Assembly: GCF_041929845.1 (NCBI RefSeq)
Contig: NZ_JBHEEH010000007.1
Coordinates: 62,001 to 126,000 of the forward strand
DNA length: 64,000 nt
Reading direction: 5' to 3'
From: Paenochrobactrum pullorum
GTDB lineage: Bacteria > Pseudomonadota > Alphaproteobacteria > Rhizobiales > Rhizobiaceae
Made by a program: the position numbers and the translations under genes. Every line of letters starts with the position of its first letter. Position 1 is the stretch's first letter. Under the pieces are notes generated by a model. The model was not told the origin of the DNA and searched no databases. It saw only the letters and a list, made by a program, of their open reading frames with translations. Below are positions 35,806 to 44,145 of this stretch, in pieces.

Positions 35806-35849
35806 ATTAAAAAGCCCGTATGAAATGACTTTCATGCGGGCTTTTTAAT
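35806..35849. terminator. Long bidirectional terminator between Liv operon 1 and the SLC13 gene
   Basis: A 20-bp stem with one G-U pair and a TGAC loop (arms 35806-35825 and 35830-35849). The outer ends carry ATTAAAAAG and CTTTTTAAT, giving U-tracts in both directions for the two converging genes. Confidence 0.9.
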
Positions 35850-35862
35850 GGATTTTTTAACC

Positions 35863-37635
35863 TCAAGTCAGCGGCCAGAAGAAAATCAACGCTGGCACTG
35901 CAACCAGAGCAATAATTGCCGAAAGCGGCAGCCCTAAACGCGGATAATCACTAAATTTATAACCACCCGGGCTCATAACAAGCATATTACACTGATGACC
36001 AATCGGTGTTAGAAAATCGCAACCAGCGCCAATGGCAACAGCCATGAGAAAAGCTTCCGGCTTATAGCCTAAACCCGCCGCAAAGCTGGTGGCTATTGGT
36101 GCCATCACAAGCACAGTTGCAGCATTATTGAGAAACGGTGTTACAGCCATAGCAGTCAGCAAAATCATCGCCAATGCGCCTGATGGCGGCAGATAGGTAG
36201 CGACCATCGACAACCCTTCAGCGATTAAATCGGTGCTGCCTGTCGTGCGCAAAGCATCACTGACCGGAATGAGGGCGGCCAGCATGATGAGAATAGGGCC
36301 ATCAATTGCCGAATAAATCTCGTTAATCGGAATAACTTTGAACAAGATCATCGCCACCGCTGCGGCAAAGAACGCAATAGAAACCGGCAACAGCCCTAAA
36401 ACAGTCGTCATAATGGCGACAATCAAAATGGCGAGCGGCACCAAACCACGGCGCACACTGCCGAGCAAAATCGTACGTTTGGCGAGCGGCAGACAACTGA
36501 ATTCACGTAACAATGGCGGCAAAATATTTGCTCGCCCCTGTAAGACGATCACATCACCAAAACGGAACTCAACCTCGCCTAAACGCTGGGTAATACGTTC
36601 TTCCTGACGACTGACAGCCAAAAGGTTGACATCATAGCGGCTGTAAAGGTCGAGATTGCGTGCAGACAAACCAATCAGCGGCGAGTTTTTACCGATAACC
36701 GCTTCAATTGCCTCAATCTCTTCAGAGCCCTCAGTATCATTCGGGTTACGGTCTTCCGCTATTTGCAGCTTGCCATTGCTGATAACCGCATCCAGCGCTT
36801 TGGAATCCCCTTCCAGCAGAACCACATCGCCCTCCAAAACGGTGCGATCAGGCAGGGGCGTAATGCGCCGACCATCGCGAATAATCGCGGTAATCATCGC
36901 ATTGCCTTCTGCAGGCTTGATCAGCTCAACGATTGTTTTGCCAACAACACTCGAATTTTTAGCAATTTTAGCTTCCGAAGCATAGTTTCTGATCTCTAAT
37001 GCATCCGTTGCAGAAACATTTTCTTTTTTGCGCTCCGGAATGAGCTTATAGAAAAAGGCCAAATACAAAATACCAACCACGGCCAATGTAGCCCCGACCG
37101 GGGTAAAATCAAACATGGTGAAGCTTTCGCCCACCATTTCAGCACGTAAACGCGACACAACAATATTCGGCGATGTCCCGATTTGGGTCATCAAACCGCC
37201 AAGCAATGCACCAAAAGCCATTGGCATCAGGAACACGGAAGCTGACACATTGGAGCGGCGGGCAAATTGGAAAGCGACAGGTATCATAATCGCTAAAGCG
37301 CCTACATTTTTAATGAAGGCCGACAAAACCGTCACAACGCCAACTAAAATAATCAGCTGAATGCGCACAGATGAAACTTTCGGGAAAAATTTCTGTACCG
37401 CTGCTTCCATCAAACCGGAGCGCGCCACGCCTGCCGAAACGATTAAAGCACTGCCGACAATGATAACAATTTCATCGCTGAAACCGCTAAAAGCCTTGTC
37501 ATATGGCACAACCCCCACCGCAATGCCAAGCAGTAACGCACAGACCGCCACCAGATCATAGCGAAACTTGCCCCAGAAAAAGGCTGCCATCATCAAGGCA
37601 ATTGTGCCCGTGGCCAGGATTTGGGGTAATGTCAT
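35863..37635 (-). CDS. SLC13/CitT-type permease with TrkA-C domains
   Basis: 590 residues: N-terminal membrane block (about 1-180), two cytoplasmic TrkA_C/RCK_C domains (about 200-370, with VGKTIVELIKPAEGN and IGLSARNLDLYSRYDV repeats), then a C-terminal membrane block with LNNAATVLVMAPIATSFA and GAGCDFLTPIGHQCNMLVM, the second transport motif. This DASS architecture moves sulfate, dicarboxylates or other anions, usually with sodium. ATG 37635 is preferred; a TTG lies one codon earlier. Stands alone. Confidence 0.9.
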   Translation of the reverse strand: MTLPQILATGTIALMMAAFFWGKFRYDLVAVCALLLGIAVGVVPYDKAFSGFSDEIVIIVGSALIVSAGVARSGLMEAAVQKFFPKVSSVRIQLIILVGVVTVLSAFIKNVGALAIMIPVAFQFARRSNVSASVFLMPMAFGALLGGLMTQIGTSPNIVVSRLRAEMVGESFTMFDFTPVGATLAVVGILYLAFFYKLIPERKKENVSATDALEIRNYASEAKIAKNSSVVGKTIVELIKPAEGNAMITAIIRDGRRITPLPDRTVLEGDVVLLEGDSKALDAVISNGKLQIAEDRNPNDTEGSEEIEAIEAVIGKNSPLIGLSARNLDLYSRYDVNLLAVSRQEERITQRLGEVEFRFGDVIVLQGRANILPPLLREFSCLPLAKRTILLGSVRRGLVPLAILIVAIMTTVLGLLPVSIAFFAAAVAMILFKVIPINEIYSAIDGPILIMLAALIPVSDALRTTGSTDLIAEGLSMVATYLPPSGALAMILLTAMAVTPFLNNAATVLVMAPIATSFAAGLGYKPEAFLMAVAIGAGCDFLTPIGHQCNMLVMSPGGYKFSDYPRLGLPLSAIIALVAVPALIFFWPLT

Positions 37636-37816
37636 CAATAAAAATCCCTGTATCAGCCTGAACGGCAGAGAAGAATCATCCTCAGTATTAATGAAATTAG
37701 AAAGATTTTCTGAAAAAGGAAGGACACAACCGTATATTTAGATAAACGATAAGATACTTTGCCAACGCTGGCTCGAATAAAACCACGATTTAAAATCTTA
37801 TATTATCAATGGCTTA

Positions 37817-38500
37817 TTAAACACCAAGATAACGCTGCTGCACATCCGCATCAAGATTTTCCGGTGTACCCTGCCAAACGGTTACACCTTTTTCCAAAAT
37901 CACGCACTGATCTGCGACCGGCAATAATTCCGCCAAGGTTTTATCCACGACAATGATGGATTGACCGGTGTTTTTTAATGCACGGATGGCTTTCCAAATC
38001 TCCTGACGGATAACTGGTGCCAAACCTTCCGTTGCTTCATCCAACACGATCAGCTCTGGATTAGTCATCAAAGCGCGACCAATAGCCAACATTTGCTGCT
38101 CGCCACCGGATAATGTTTGAGCGGACTGCTGTCCGCGTTCTTCAAGGCGCGGGAAAAGCTTACCAACCGCTTCGATCGTCCATTCGCCATGACGTGCTGA
38201 AGCCAGCAGATTTTCATTCACCGTAAGATTAGGAAAACACCGCCGTCCTTCCGGCACAAGCCCAAGGCCAAGACGGGCAATTTTGTAAGGTTTTTGCCTG
38301 GTGATATCGGTGCCATTGAAAACCACTTTGCCACGCTTGGCCGGATTAAGCCCGAAAACAGAGCTGATCGTGGTCGTTTTCCCCATGCCATTACGCCCCA
38401 TCAGCGCCAGCACCTCACCTTTGGCAATGGAGAGATCCACACCGAACAAAGCCTGAGAAGCACCATAAAATGTCTCAAGCTGATCTATTTGCAGCAACAT
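37817..38500 (-). CDS. livF: Liv-type ABC importer ATPase LivF (system 2)
   Basis: 227 residues: Walker A GRNGMGKTT, LVPEGRRCF loop, signature LSGGEQQMLAIGRAL, Walker B LIVLDEATEGLAP (DEA in place of DEP). Last gene of the minus-strand operon hydrolase-SBP-livH-livM-livG-livF, abutting livG with no gap (stop at 38501, start 38500). Confidence 0.93.
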   Translation of the reverse strand: MLLQIDQLETFYGASQALFGVDLSIAKGEVLALMGRNGMGKTTTISSVFGLNPAKRGKVVFNGTDITRQKPYKIARLGLGLVPEGRRCFPNLTVNENLLASARHGEWTIEAVGKLFPRLEERGQQSAQTLSGGEQQMLAIGRALMTNPELIVLDEATEGLAPVIRQEIWKAIRALKNTGQSIIVVDKTLAELLPVADQCVILEKGVTVWQGTPENLDADVQQRYLGV

Positions 38501-39250
38501 TTAATGCCCCTCCCCCAAATAAGCTTCACGCACCAGCGGATTATTACGTATTTCACTGACACTGCCTGTTGCAATCACACGGCCATAAACCAGCACCGAA
38601 ATGCGATCTGCGAGCGCGAAAACAGCGTCCATATCATGCTCAACCAGCAAAATGGGCGCTTCATCACGCAGTTTATCAAGAAAACCAGTCAAAGCGAGTG
38701 AGCCTTCCGGCCCCATTCCAGCCATCGGTTCATCCAAAAGCAAAGCTTTTGCCTGCAAGGCCAGCACAATCGCGATTTCCAATTGCCGTCTTTCGCCATG
38801 CGATAATTCGGCACTGACCACCAAACGACGTTCATAAAGCCCGACACGTTGCAAAATGTCTTCGGCTTCATCCACCAGCGCATGATCAGTGACAGCCGAT
38901 TTCCAAAAACGAAAGCTTGAACCTTGCTTTGCTTGCAGCGCGAGAGTGACATTGCGAAGGGCTGAATATTCCGGCATCAAAGATGAGATTTGAAATGTTC
39001 GACCCAAGCCGCATTGAGCACGCTCTGCAACCGAAAGATCGGAAATTTCAGCACCGTTGAAGTGAATTGTCCCGCTGTTCTGACGTAAAGTGCCCGCAAT
39101 TTGATGAATCAGCGTTGATTTGCCCGCTCCATTGGGCCCAATCAGCGCATGAATCTCACCTTTGCGTAAGTCAACGCTGACATCATCAGTGGCTTTGAGA
39201 GCGCCAAACGACTTGTTTAAATTCTGAATTGAGAGAATTGGTTCAGCCAT
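38501..39250 (-). CDS. livG: Liv-type ABC importer ATPase LivG (system 2)
   Basis: 249 residues: Walker A GPNGAGKST, Q-loop RTFQISSLMPE, diverged signature LSHGERRQLEIA, Walker B ALLLDEPMAGMG, H-loop VEHDMDAVF. Overlaps livM by eight bases. The short Q-loop context without the long LivG insertion resembles aromatic-acid importer ATPases, which is only suggestive. Confidence 0.93.
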   Translation of the reverse strand: MAEPILSIQNLNKSFGALKATDDVSVDLRKGEIHALIGPNGAGKSTLIHQIAGTLRQNSGTIHFNGAEISDLSVAERAQCGLGRTFQISSLMPEYSALRNVTLALQAKQGSSFRFWKSAVTDHALVDEAEDILQRVGLYERRLVVSAELSHGERRQLEIAIVLALQAKALLLDEPMAGMGPEGSLALTGFLDKLRDEAPILLVEHDMDAVFALADRISVLVYGRVIATGSVSEIRNNPLVREAYLGEGH

Positions 39251-40226
39251 GACGTGCCTTCCCCGTAATAAGTCCGATCAAACCGCCGCGTGCAAACATC
39301 ACCACGCCCAGTAAAATCAGTCCTAAGAAAAACTGCCAATGTTCCACCGTACTGCCTAAAGCAAATTCAAACAGCACATAAAGCACCGCACCGGCAAAAG
39401 GACCGAACAAACGCCCTGTTCCGCCTAAAACAATCAGCACAATCAACTCACCCGACATATGCCACGAAAACATCGTCGGGCTGACAAAGCGGTTCAGATC
39501 GGCAAAAAGCGCTCCTGCAAGAGCGGTAATCATGGCAGACAATACAAATGCTGTAAGACGGATCTGGAACGGTTTGATACCGATGGAAGCCAATCGTGTT
39601 TCATTTTGGCGTGCACCTTGCAAAGCGGCACCAAAACGCGAATTTGTCAGCCGCCAAAACCCGTAAATCACTGCGATCAAAACGCCATAAGCAATTAAAA
39701 ACAAATTGAGCGGCGCAAATGTATTGATGCCGAAGAACGTATTACGTACCGGTATGGATAGTCCGTCTTCGCCACCATAGGCTGGCCATGAAATGGCGAA
39801 ATAATAAACCATTTGCGCAAAAGCGAGCGTAATCATGATGAAATACACGCCGGAGGTGCGTAAACTGATCGTACCGATCACCAGCGCTGTCAGGCCTGCT
39901 ACCAGCATCGCGACAATCCAGATCACCAGCATCTGGTTGGTTGCGCCAATGGCAAATGGCCATTCCATAAATGAGGTGCTAGACATCACATGCGTGGCGA
40001 AAATACCCGCCACATAGCCGCCGATACCAAAAAACGCCGCATGACCAAAGGAAACCAGACCGCCAAGGCCAAGCGCCAGATTCAAGCCCGTCGCGGCCAA
40101 TGCCAAAATGGCAATTCGCGTGGTGAGGTTCACATAAAACGGCTCGCCGATTATATGTGCAATCACGGCTACAAGCGGCAAAGCAACAAGTAAGAAAAGA
40201 TTGAGAAGAGTTTCTGTTTTCATCAC
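39243..40226 (-). CDS. livM: Liv-type ABC importer permease LivM (system 2)
   Basis: 327 residues, about nine TM helices. Hallmark ALAATGLNLALGLGGLVSFGHAAFFGIGGYVAGI near 40-75 and docking loop FGAALQGARQNETRLASIGIKPFQIRL. Six bases separate it from livH. Partner of LivH2 in the importer linked to the arylformamidase-like hydrolase. Confidence 0.94.
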   Translation of the reverse strand: MMKTETLLNLFLLVALPLVAVIAHIIGEPFYVNLTTRIAILALAATGLNLALGLGGLVSFGHAAFFGIGGYVAGIFATHVMSSTSFMEWPFAIGATNQMLVIWIVAMLVAGLTALVIGTISLRTSGVYFIMITLAFAQMVYYFAISWPAYGGEDGLSIPVRNTFFGINTFAPLNLFLIAYGVLIAVIYGFWRLTNSRFGAALQGARQNETRLASIGIKPFQIRLTAFVLSAMITALAGALFADLNRFVSPTMFSWHMSGELIVLIVLGGTGRLFGPFAGAVLYVLFEFALGSTVEHWQFFLGLILLGVVMFARGGLIGLITGKARHG

Positions 40227-40232
40227 ACTTCC

Positions 40233-41153
40233 CTATCGCTCTGTCGCAAACAGGCCTTTTGGCCTGAAAGTCAGAATAATCGCCATAACGATATAAATCA
40301 GCATCGAAGCAAGCGCCGTACCCGTTGTAGAAGCTTGTGACGGCGGAATGAACAAGGCAAAGAGTTTTGGCAGCAAGAAACGCCCCATTGTGTCCACCAC
40401 GCCCACCAAAATGGCCGCATAAAGCGCACCTTTTATCGAACCAATGCCGCCAATCACAATCACCACAAAGGCAAGAATAAGCACTGGCTCTCCCATGCCG
40501 ACTTGCACTGATTGCAAAGCCCCCACCAGCGCACCGGCAAAACCAGCAAGTGCTGCACCAAGTGCAAAAACAATCGTGTTCAGCTTGGCTATATCTACGC
40601 CCAATGCGCTGATCATTTCACGATCCGCTTCACCTGCACGAATACGCATACCAAGACGCGTTTTATTAATAAGCAGAAAAAGCCCAAGCGCCACCAAAAT
40701 ACCAGCGCCGATAATTGCCAAGCGATAAAGCTGATAATGCGCGCCACCCGGCAATATAACCGAGCCTTGCAACAGCGGCGGTATGTCGAGATAAAGTGGA
40801 AATGAGCCGAAAACATAGCGCGTTGCATCAGAAAAAATCAAAATCAGCGCGAAAGTTGCCAAAACCTGATCCAAATGATCGCGCCCGTAAAGCCTGCGCA
40901 CAATGGTTATTTCCATCAGCGCGCCGGCAGCGGCAGCGCCTGCCAGACTTGCCATCAGCCCGATCCAGAATGAGCCGGTATAGGCTGCAACTGCTGCACA
41001 AGCAAAAGCGCCAATCATGAAAAGCGAGCCATGAGCCAAATTGATAATGCCCATCACACCGAAAATAAGGGTCAGTCCTGCCGCCATCAAAAAGAGCATA
41101 ACGCCAAATTGCAGGCCATTGAGGAGCTGTTCAATAATAAGAGCCAGCGACAC
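40233..41153 (-). CDS. livH: Liv-type ABC importer permease LivH (system 2)
   Basis: 306 residues, about eight TM helices, with LMAAGLTLIFGVMGIINLAHGSLFMIGAF near the N-terminus and MISALGVDIAKLNTIVFALGAALAGFAGALVG as docking loop. Shorter than LivH1 because it lacks the periplasmic insertions. Separated from its binding-protein gene by a 164-bp gap with a long stem-loop. Confidence 0.94.
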   Translation of the reverse strand: MSLALIIEQLLNGLQFGVMLFLMAAGLTLIFGVMGIINLAHGSLFMIGAFACAAVAAYTGSFWIGLMASLAGAAAAGALMEITIVRRLYGRDHLDQVLATFALILIFSDATRYVFGSFPLYLDIPPLLQGSVILPGGAHYQLYRLAIIGAGILVALGLFLLINKTRLGMRIRAGEADREMISALGVDIAKLNTIVFALGAALAGFAGALVGALQSVQVGMGEPVLILAFVVIVIGGIGSIKGALYAAILVGVVDTMGRFLLPKLFALFIPPSQASTTGTALASMLIYIVMAIILTFRPKGLFATER

Positions 41154-41239
41154 ACGATCATCCTGTGGTTAAATGTGGGAAGGCTGTTTAAGCGCCTGCC
41201 GTAAAACCTGATATATCAATACGTTAAACAATCAGGTGG

Positions 41240-41282
41240 TCAAGGCATGCGATTGAGCAAGAACTCAATCCGCACGCCTTGA
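41240..41282 (-). promoter_or_regulatory. Intercistronic stem-loop after the Liv2 binding-protein gene
   Basis: A long imperfect hairpin: tcaaggc/gccttga outer arms, tgcg/cgca, then attgag/ctcaat around a 6-nt loop. It lies between the binding-protein stop and livH. Likely an mRNA stabiliser and partial terminator giving excess binding protein. Confidence 0.65.
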
Positions 41283-41317
41283 TGGCTTGGATTTAAACGC
41301 TTGAGACCACAGCGTTT

Positions 41318-42454
41318 TTACATTTTACACTCGGAAGCGTAAGCATCCTGATGATCGGTAAAGGATGTCGCAATGATCTTATTGGTCAGGACACCGTCTT
41401 CCTTAATCACTTCGCGGATGTAAATATCCTGAATCGGGTGATTATTATTACCGAATTTAAACTTGCCGCGAACACTGTCAAAATCTGCTTCCTTAAGCGC
41501 CGCGCGGAAAGCCTCCTTGTCCTTGATGCTGGCTTTTGCAGCCGCAGACAAAATCAAATTGGCGGCATCATAACCTTGGGTTGCGTAAAGCGACGGGATT
41601 CGCCCAAACTCGGTTTTAAAAGCTTCGACATATTTCTTGTTGGCTTCATTATCGAGGTCTTTTGACCAATGCGACGAGTTTTTCACGCCCAGAGCTGCAT
41701 CGCCAATCGCTGCCAACACGTCCTGATCGAAAGAAAAACCTGGTCCCATCACCGGTATATCAACACCGGACTGTGAATATTGCTTCATAAAAGCAATGCC
41801 CATGCCTCCGGGCAAAAAGAAATAGACCGAATCTGCACCTGAGGCACGAATTTCGGCAATTTCCGCCGCATAATCAGTCTGGCCAACTTTGGTGTAAACT
41901 TCGCCAGCCAATTCACCCTTGAAGAAACGCTTGAAACCCGTCAGAGCATCGGTGCCTGCAGGATAATTTGGCGCGAGGATGAAAGCCTTTTTATAGCCTG
42001 CATCATTGGCGTAATTGCCAACGGCTTCATGCAAATTATCGTTCTGATAGGCCGCATTGAAATAGTTCGGGTTGCATTTTTCACCAGCCAGTGCCGAAGG
42101 TCCGGCATTGGTGGAGATGTAGATCTTATCCTGCGCCACAGCACCCGGTACTACAGCCATTGCCAAATTTGACCAGACGATACCGGTGAGAATGTCCACC
42201 TTGTCGCTCTGGATCATTTTATCGGCAATTTGCACCGCCAATTCCGGCTTTTGCGCGTCATCTTCAACAACGATTTCAATATCCTTATTGCCGGCTTGTT
42301 TTAAAGCCAGCAAGAAGCCGTCGCGAATATCAACGCCAAGCCCTGCCCCGCCACCCGACAAAGTGGTAATCATGCCCACTTTAATCGGTTCGGCCAAAGC
42401 TGTGCCTGAAAGCAGCATGCTAAGCCCTAGAAAAGCTGATGTAAGTTTTTTCAT
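41318..42454 (-). CDS. Periplasmic binding protein of Liv-type ABC importer 2
   Basis: 378 residues with a Sec signal peptide (about 1-21, SGTALA-EP) and the PBP type 1 fold (KVGMITTLSGGGAGLGVDIRDGF, VGQTDYAAEIAEIRASGADSVYFFLPGGMG). It resembles binding proteins of aromatic-acid importers such as HbaE types as much as LivK. The adjacent arylformamidase-like and CoA-ligase genes suggest an aromatic ligand such as kynurenine, N-formylanthranilate or anthranilate; that is inference. Confidence 0.92.
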   Translation of the reverse strand: MKKLTSAFLGLSMLLSGTALAEPIKVGMITTLSGGGAGLGVDIRDGFLLALKQAGNKDIEIVVEDDAQKPELAVQIADKMIQSDKVDILTGIVWSNLAMAVVPGAVAQDKIYISTNAGPSALAGEKCNPNYFNAAYQNDNLHEAVGNYANDAGYKKAFILAPNYPAGTDALTGFKRFFKGELAGEVYTKVGQTDYAAEIAEIRASGADSVYFFLPGGMGIAFMKQYSQSGVDIPVMGPGFSFDQDVLAAIGDAALGVKNSSHWSKDLDNEANKKYVEAFKTEFGRIPSLYATQGYDAANLILSAAAKASIKDKEAFRAALKEADFDSVRGKFKFGNNNHPIQDIYIREVIKEDGVLTNKIIATSFTDHQDAYASECKM

Positions 42455-42508
42455 ATTTTTCCCCTCAACATTTATTTTATAGTTCGTTATTAATTTGCTA
42501 GCATAAAT

Positions 42509-43363
42509 TCAGGCAATTTCCAGAAGCGTTTTTGTCAAAATATGCTCCGGATCACTTAAACCGTCTATTATATTTAAGTGGTGCTTATCGGCTTCCTTAA
42601 CAAAACTTGTCTCGCAATCAAATCCGCTCCAGATATTGGCATGTAAAGCACTTTGCCGGATGAATTCAGGCAGTTCTGCCCCACCAACCCATGCTGTCAG
42701 CTTGATATCTTTGACAGGTTCCAGCAAAGCGGGGCTTTGAGCATAGGCTTGTTGATCATCAAGCCGCAAAACATCATTCATTTCCGTTTTTATCAGTGGC
42801 CGCAGGTCACTTAAACCTGAAATCGAAACCGTATGCTTGATACGCTGCATGATTTTAGCATCAAGCGGAGAAGTTTTAGTGCTCATGCGGCTGACAATCT
42901 GACCACCAGCGGAATGGCCGGTCAGATAAATTGGCCCGTCTATTTTAGCACCGGCATGTTCGATCGCACGAGCCGCCTCATTAACAATATCTCCAATCCA
43001 CACATCAGGACACAGAGTGTAAGAAATTACGGCTACCGCAAAACCATGCGCAAGAGCACCTGCCGCCAAATATGACGAGCAGGATTTATCAAGTTTCATC
43101 CAATATCCGCCGTGAACATAAACGACCAAGCCTTTATTTTGCTGATCTCTTTCAGCAATCGGATAAAACAGATCGTATTTATTGCGAGGCAAATTCCCAT
43201 AAGCAATATCAGAGTTCAAACGTCCTTCGCTTAATGCTTTCTCACGAAATTTAAGCGATTTTTGCTGCCACAGCGGCGGATAATCAGCAGAATTAGTGAC
43301 TGCCAAAACATTGGAATACGCCAGATCCCAATCGATCTTTGCGATATCATTCAAACTTCGCAC
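42509..43363 (-). CDS. Alpha/beta hydrolase, arylformamidase (kynurenine formamidase)-like
   Basis: 284 residues. HGGYW at 84-88 is the oxyanion-hole motif characteristic of kynurenine formamidase and related esterases; nucleophile S151 lies in GHSAGG; the acid and histidine are probably in the 220-265 region (ADKHHLNIIDGL). No signal peptide, so cytoplasmic. First gene of the operon leading to Liv importer 2 and divergent from marR. Expected reaction: removing formyl from N-formylkynurenine or N-formylanthranilate, or hydrolysing another aryl amide/ester. Confidence 0.85.
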   Translation of the reverse strand: MRSLNDIAKIDWDLAYSNVLAVTNSADYPPLWQQKSLKFREKALSEGRLNSDIAYGNLPRNKYDLFYPIAERDQQNKGLVVYVHGGYWMKLDKSCSSYLAAGALAHGFAVAVISYTLCPDVWIGDIVNEAARAIEHAGAKIDGPIYLTGHSAGGQIVSRMSTKTSPLDAKIMQRIKHTVSISGLSDLRPLIKTEMNDVLRLDDQQAYAQSPALLEPVKDIKLTAWVGGAELPEFIRQSALHANIWSGFDCETSFVKEADKHHLNIIDGLSDPEHILTKTLLEIA

Positions 43364-43449
43364 CTCCTTGTGTGTTCAGTTGAATTATGCTGCCGGTTTC
43401 TCTTTAAGATGAATATATCTGGCAACTGCACTATTGTCGTCACAAGATG

Positions 43450-43491
43450 AAAATAATTTCAAGCTTGAAGTTTCAAGCTTGAAATTATTTT
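43450..43491. promoter_or_regulatory. 42-bp perfect palindrome, probable MarR operator
   Basis: Two perfect 20-bp arms with a 2-bp spacer. Each arm contains its own TTCAAGCTTGAA palindrome (43458-43469 and 43472-43483), so two dimer sites lie 14 bp apart on the helix. It is centrally placed between the divergent hydrolase/Liv2 operon and marR/ligase genes, where a MarR dimer pair would block both promoters until a ligand (perhaps an aryl acid or aryl-CoA) is bound. Confidence 0.75.
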
Positions 43492-43544
43492 GTTTAGTGT
43501 CAGGATAGAGAAGTAAATAAGATATCCGTTTTTGGGAGGAAACA

Positions 43545-43589
43545 ATGTCTTATATAAAAATGAAACCTAGACCGGATGAACGTCTCTAA
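43545..43589 (+). CDS. Possible 14-codon leader ORF before marR
   Basis: ATG preceded by a strong GGGAGGA site opens a frame for MSYIKMKPRPDERL, whose TAA overlaps the marR ATG (TAATG). The marR start has no ribosome site of its own, so translational coupling is likely. It could also be a remnant of a longer marR N-terminus shifted out of frame. Confidence 0.4.
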   Translation: MSYIKMKPRPDERL

Positions 43590-44080
43590 TGCCAGATAGC
43601 AAGGTTTCAACGTTAAAAATAGCAAGTGCTAACCGTTTGACTTCAAAGCAAAACTTACGCGTTTGGCTTAAAGTTTTAAAAACAACCAAGCATATTGAAA
43701 CTATGATTCGCGAAAAGCTTCGTGATGAATTCGATACAACTTTGCCACGGTTTGATGTCATGTCGGCTCTTTATCGCTTCGATGACGGCTTGCGCATGTC
43801 TGAACTTTCCGCCGCTTTACGAGTTTCAAACGGCAATGTAACAGGCATTATTGAACGACTGGTTGCCGATGGCTCCGTCACCCGAGAAACAGTTTTTGGC
43901 GATAAACGTGCGACTATCGTACGTTTAACCAAAGCTGGCAGAACTTCCTTTGAAACATTGGCTGCTGCGCATGAAAAGTGGATTGATGATGTTTTAAAGG
44001 TTATCGAACCTGAGCAAAGCGCTACACTTTTAACAATAATGGATAAAATTGACCACTCCCGTGGTTTTACTGAAGGCTGA
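43589..44080 (+). CDS. MarR-family transcriptional regulator
   Basis: 163 residues: helical dimerisation segment (LRVWLKVLKTTKHIETMIREKL), winged HTH about 70-125 (LPRFDVMSALYRFDDGLRMSELSAALRVSNGNVTGIIERL region) with wing EREtVFGDKRATIVRLT-like (RETVFGDKRATIVRLTKAG). MarR proteins that sit beside aryl-CoA ligase genes usually respond to the aryl acid or aryl-CoA. The 42-bp palindrome 98 bp upstream is the likely operator. The CoA ligase gene follows on the same strand. Confidence 0.93.
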   Translation: MPDSKVSTLKIASANRLTSKQNLRVWLKVLKTTKHIETMIREKLRDEFDTTLPRFDVMSALYRFDDGLRMSELSAALRVSNGNVTGIIERLVADGSVTRETVFGDKRATIVRLTKAGRTSFETLAAAHEKWIDDVLKVIEPEQSATLLTIMDKIDHSRGFTEG

Positions 44081-44145
44081 TCCTCCCGCAGCCTGCTTAT
44101 TATTTGATTCTAATAACAAATATAATGCATAGCAGGGGAATAAAC

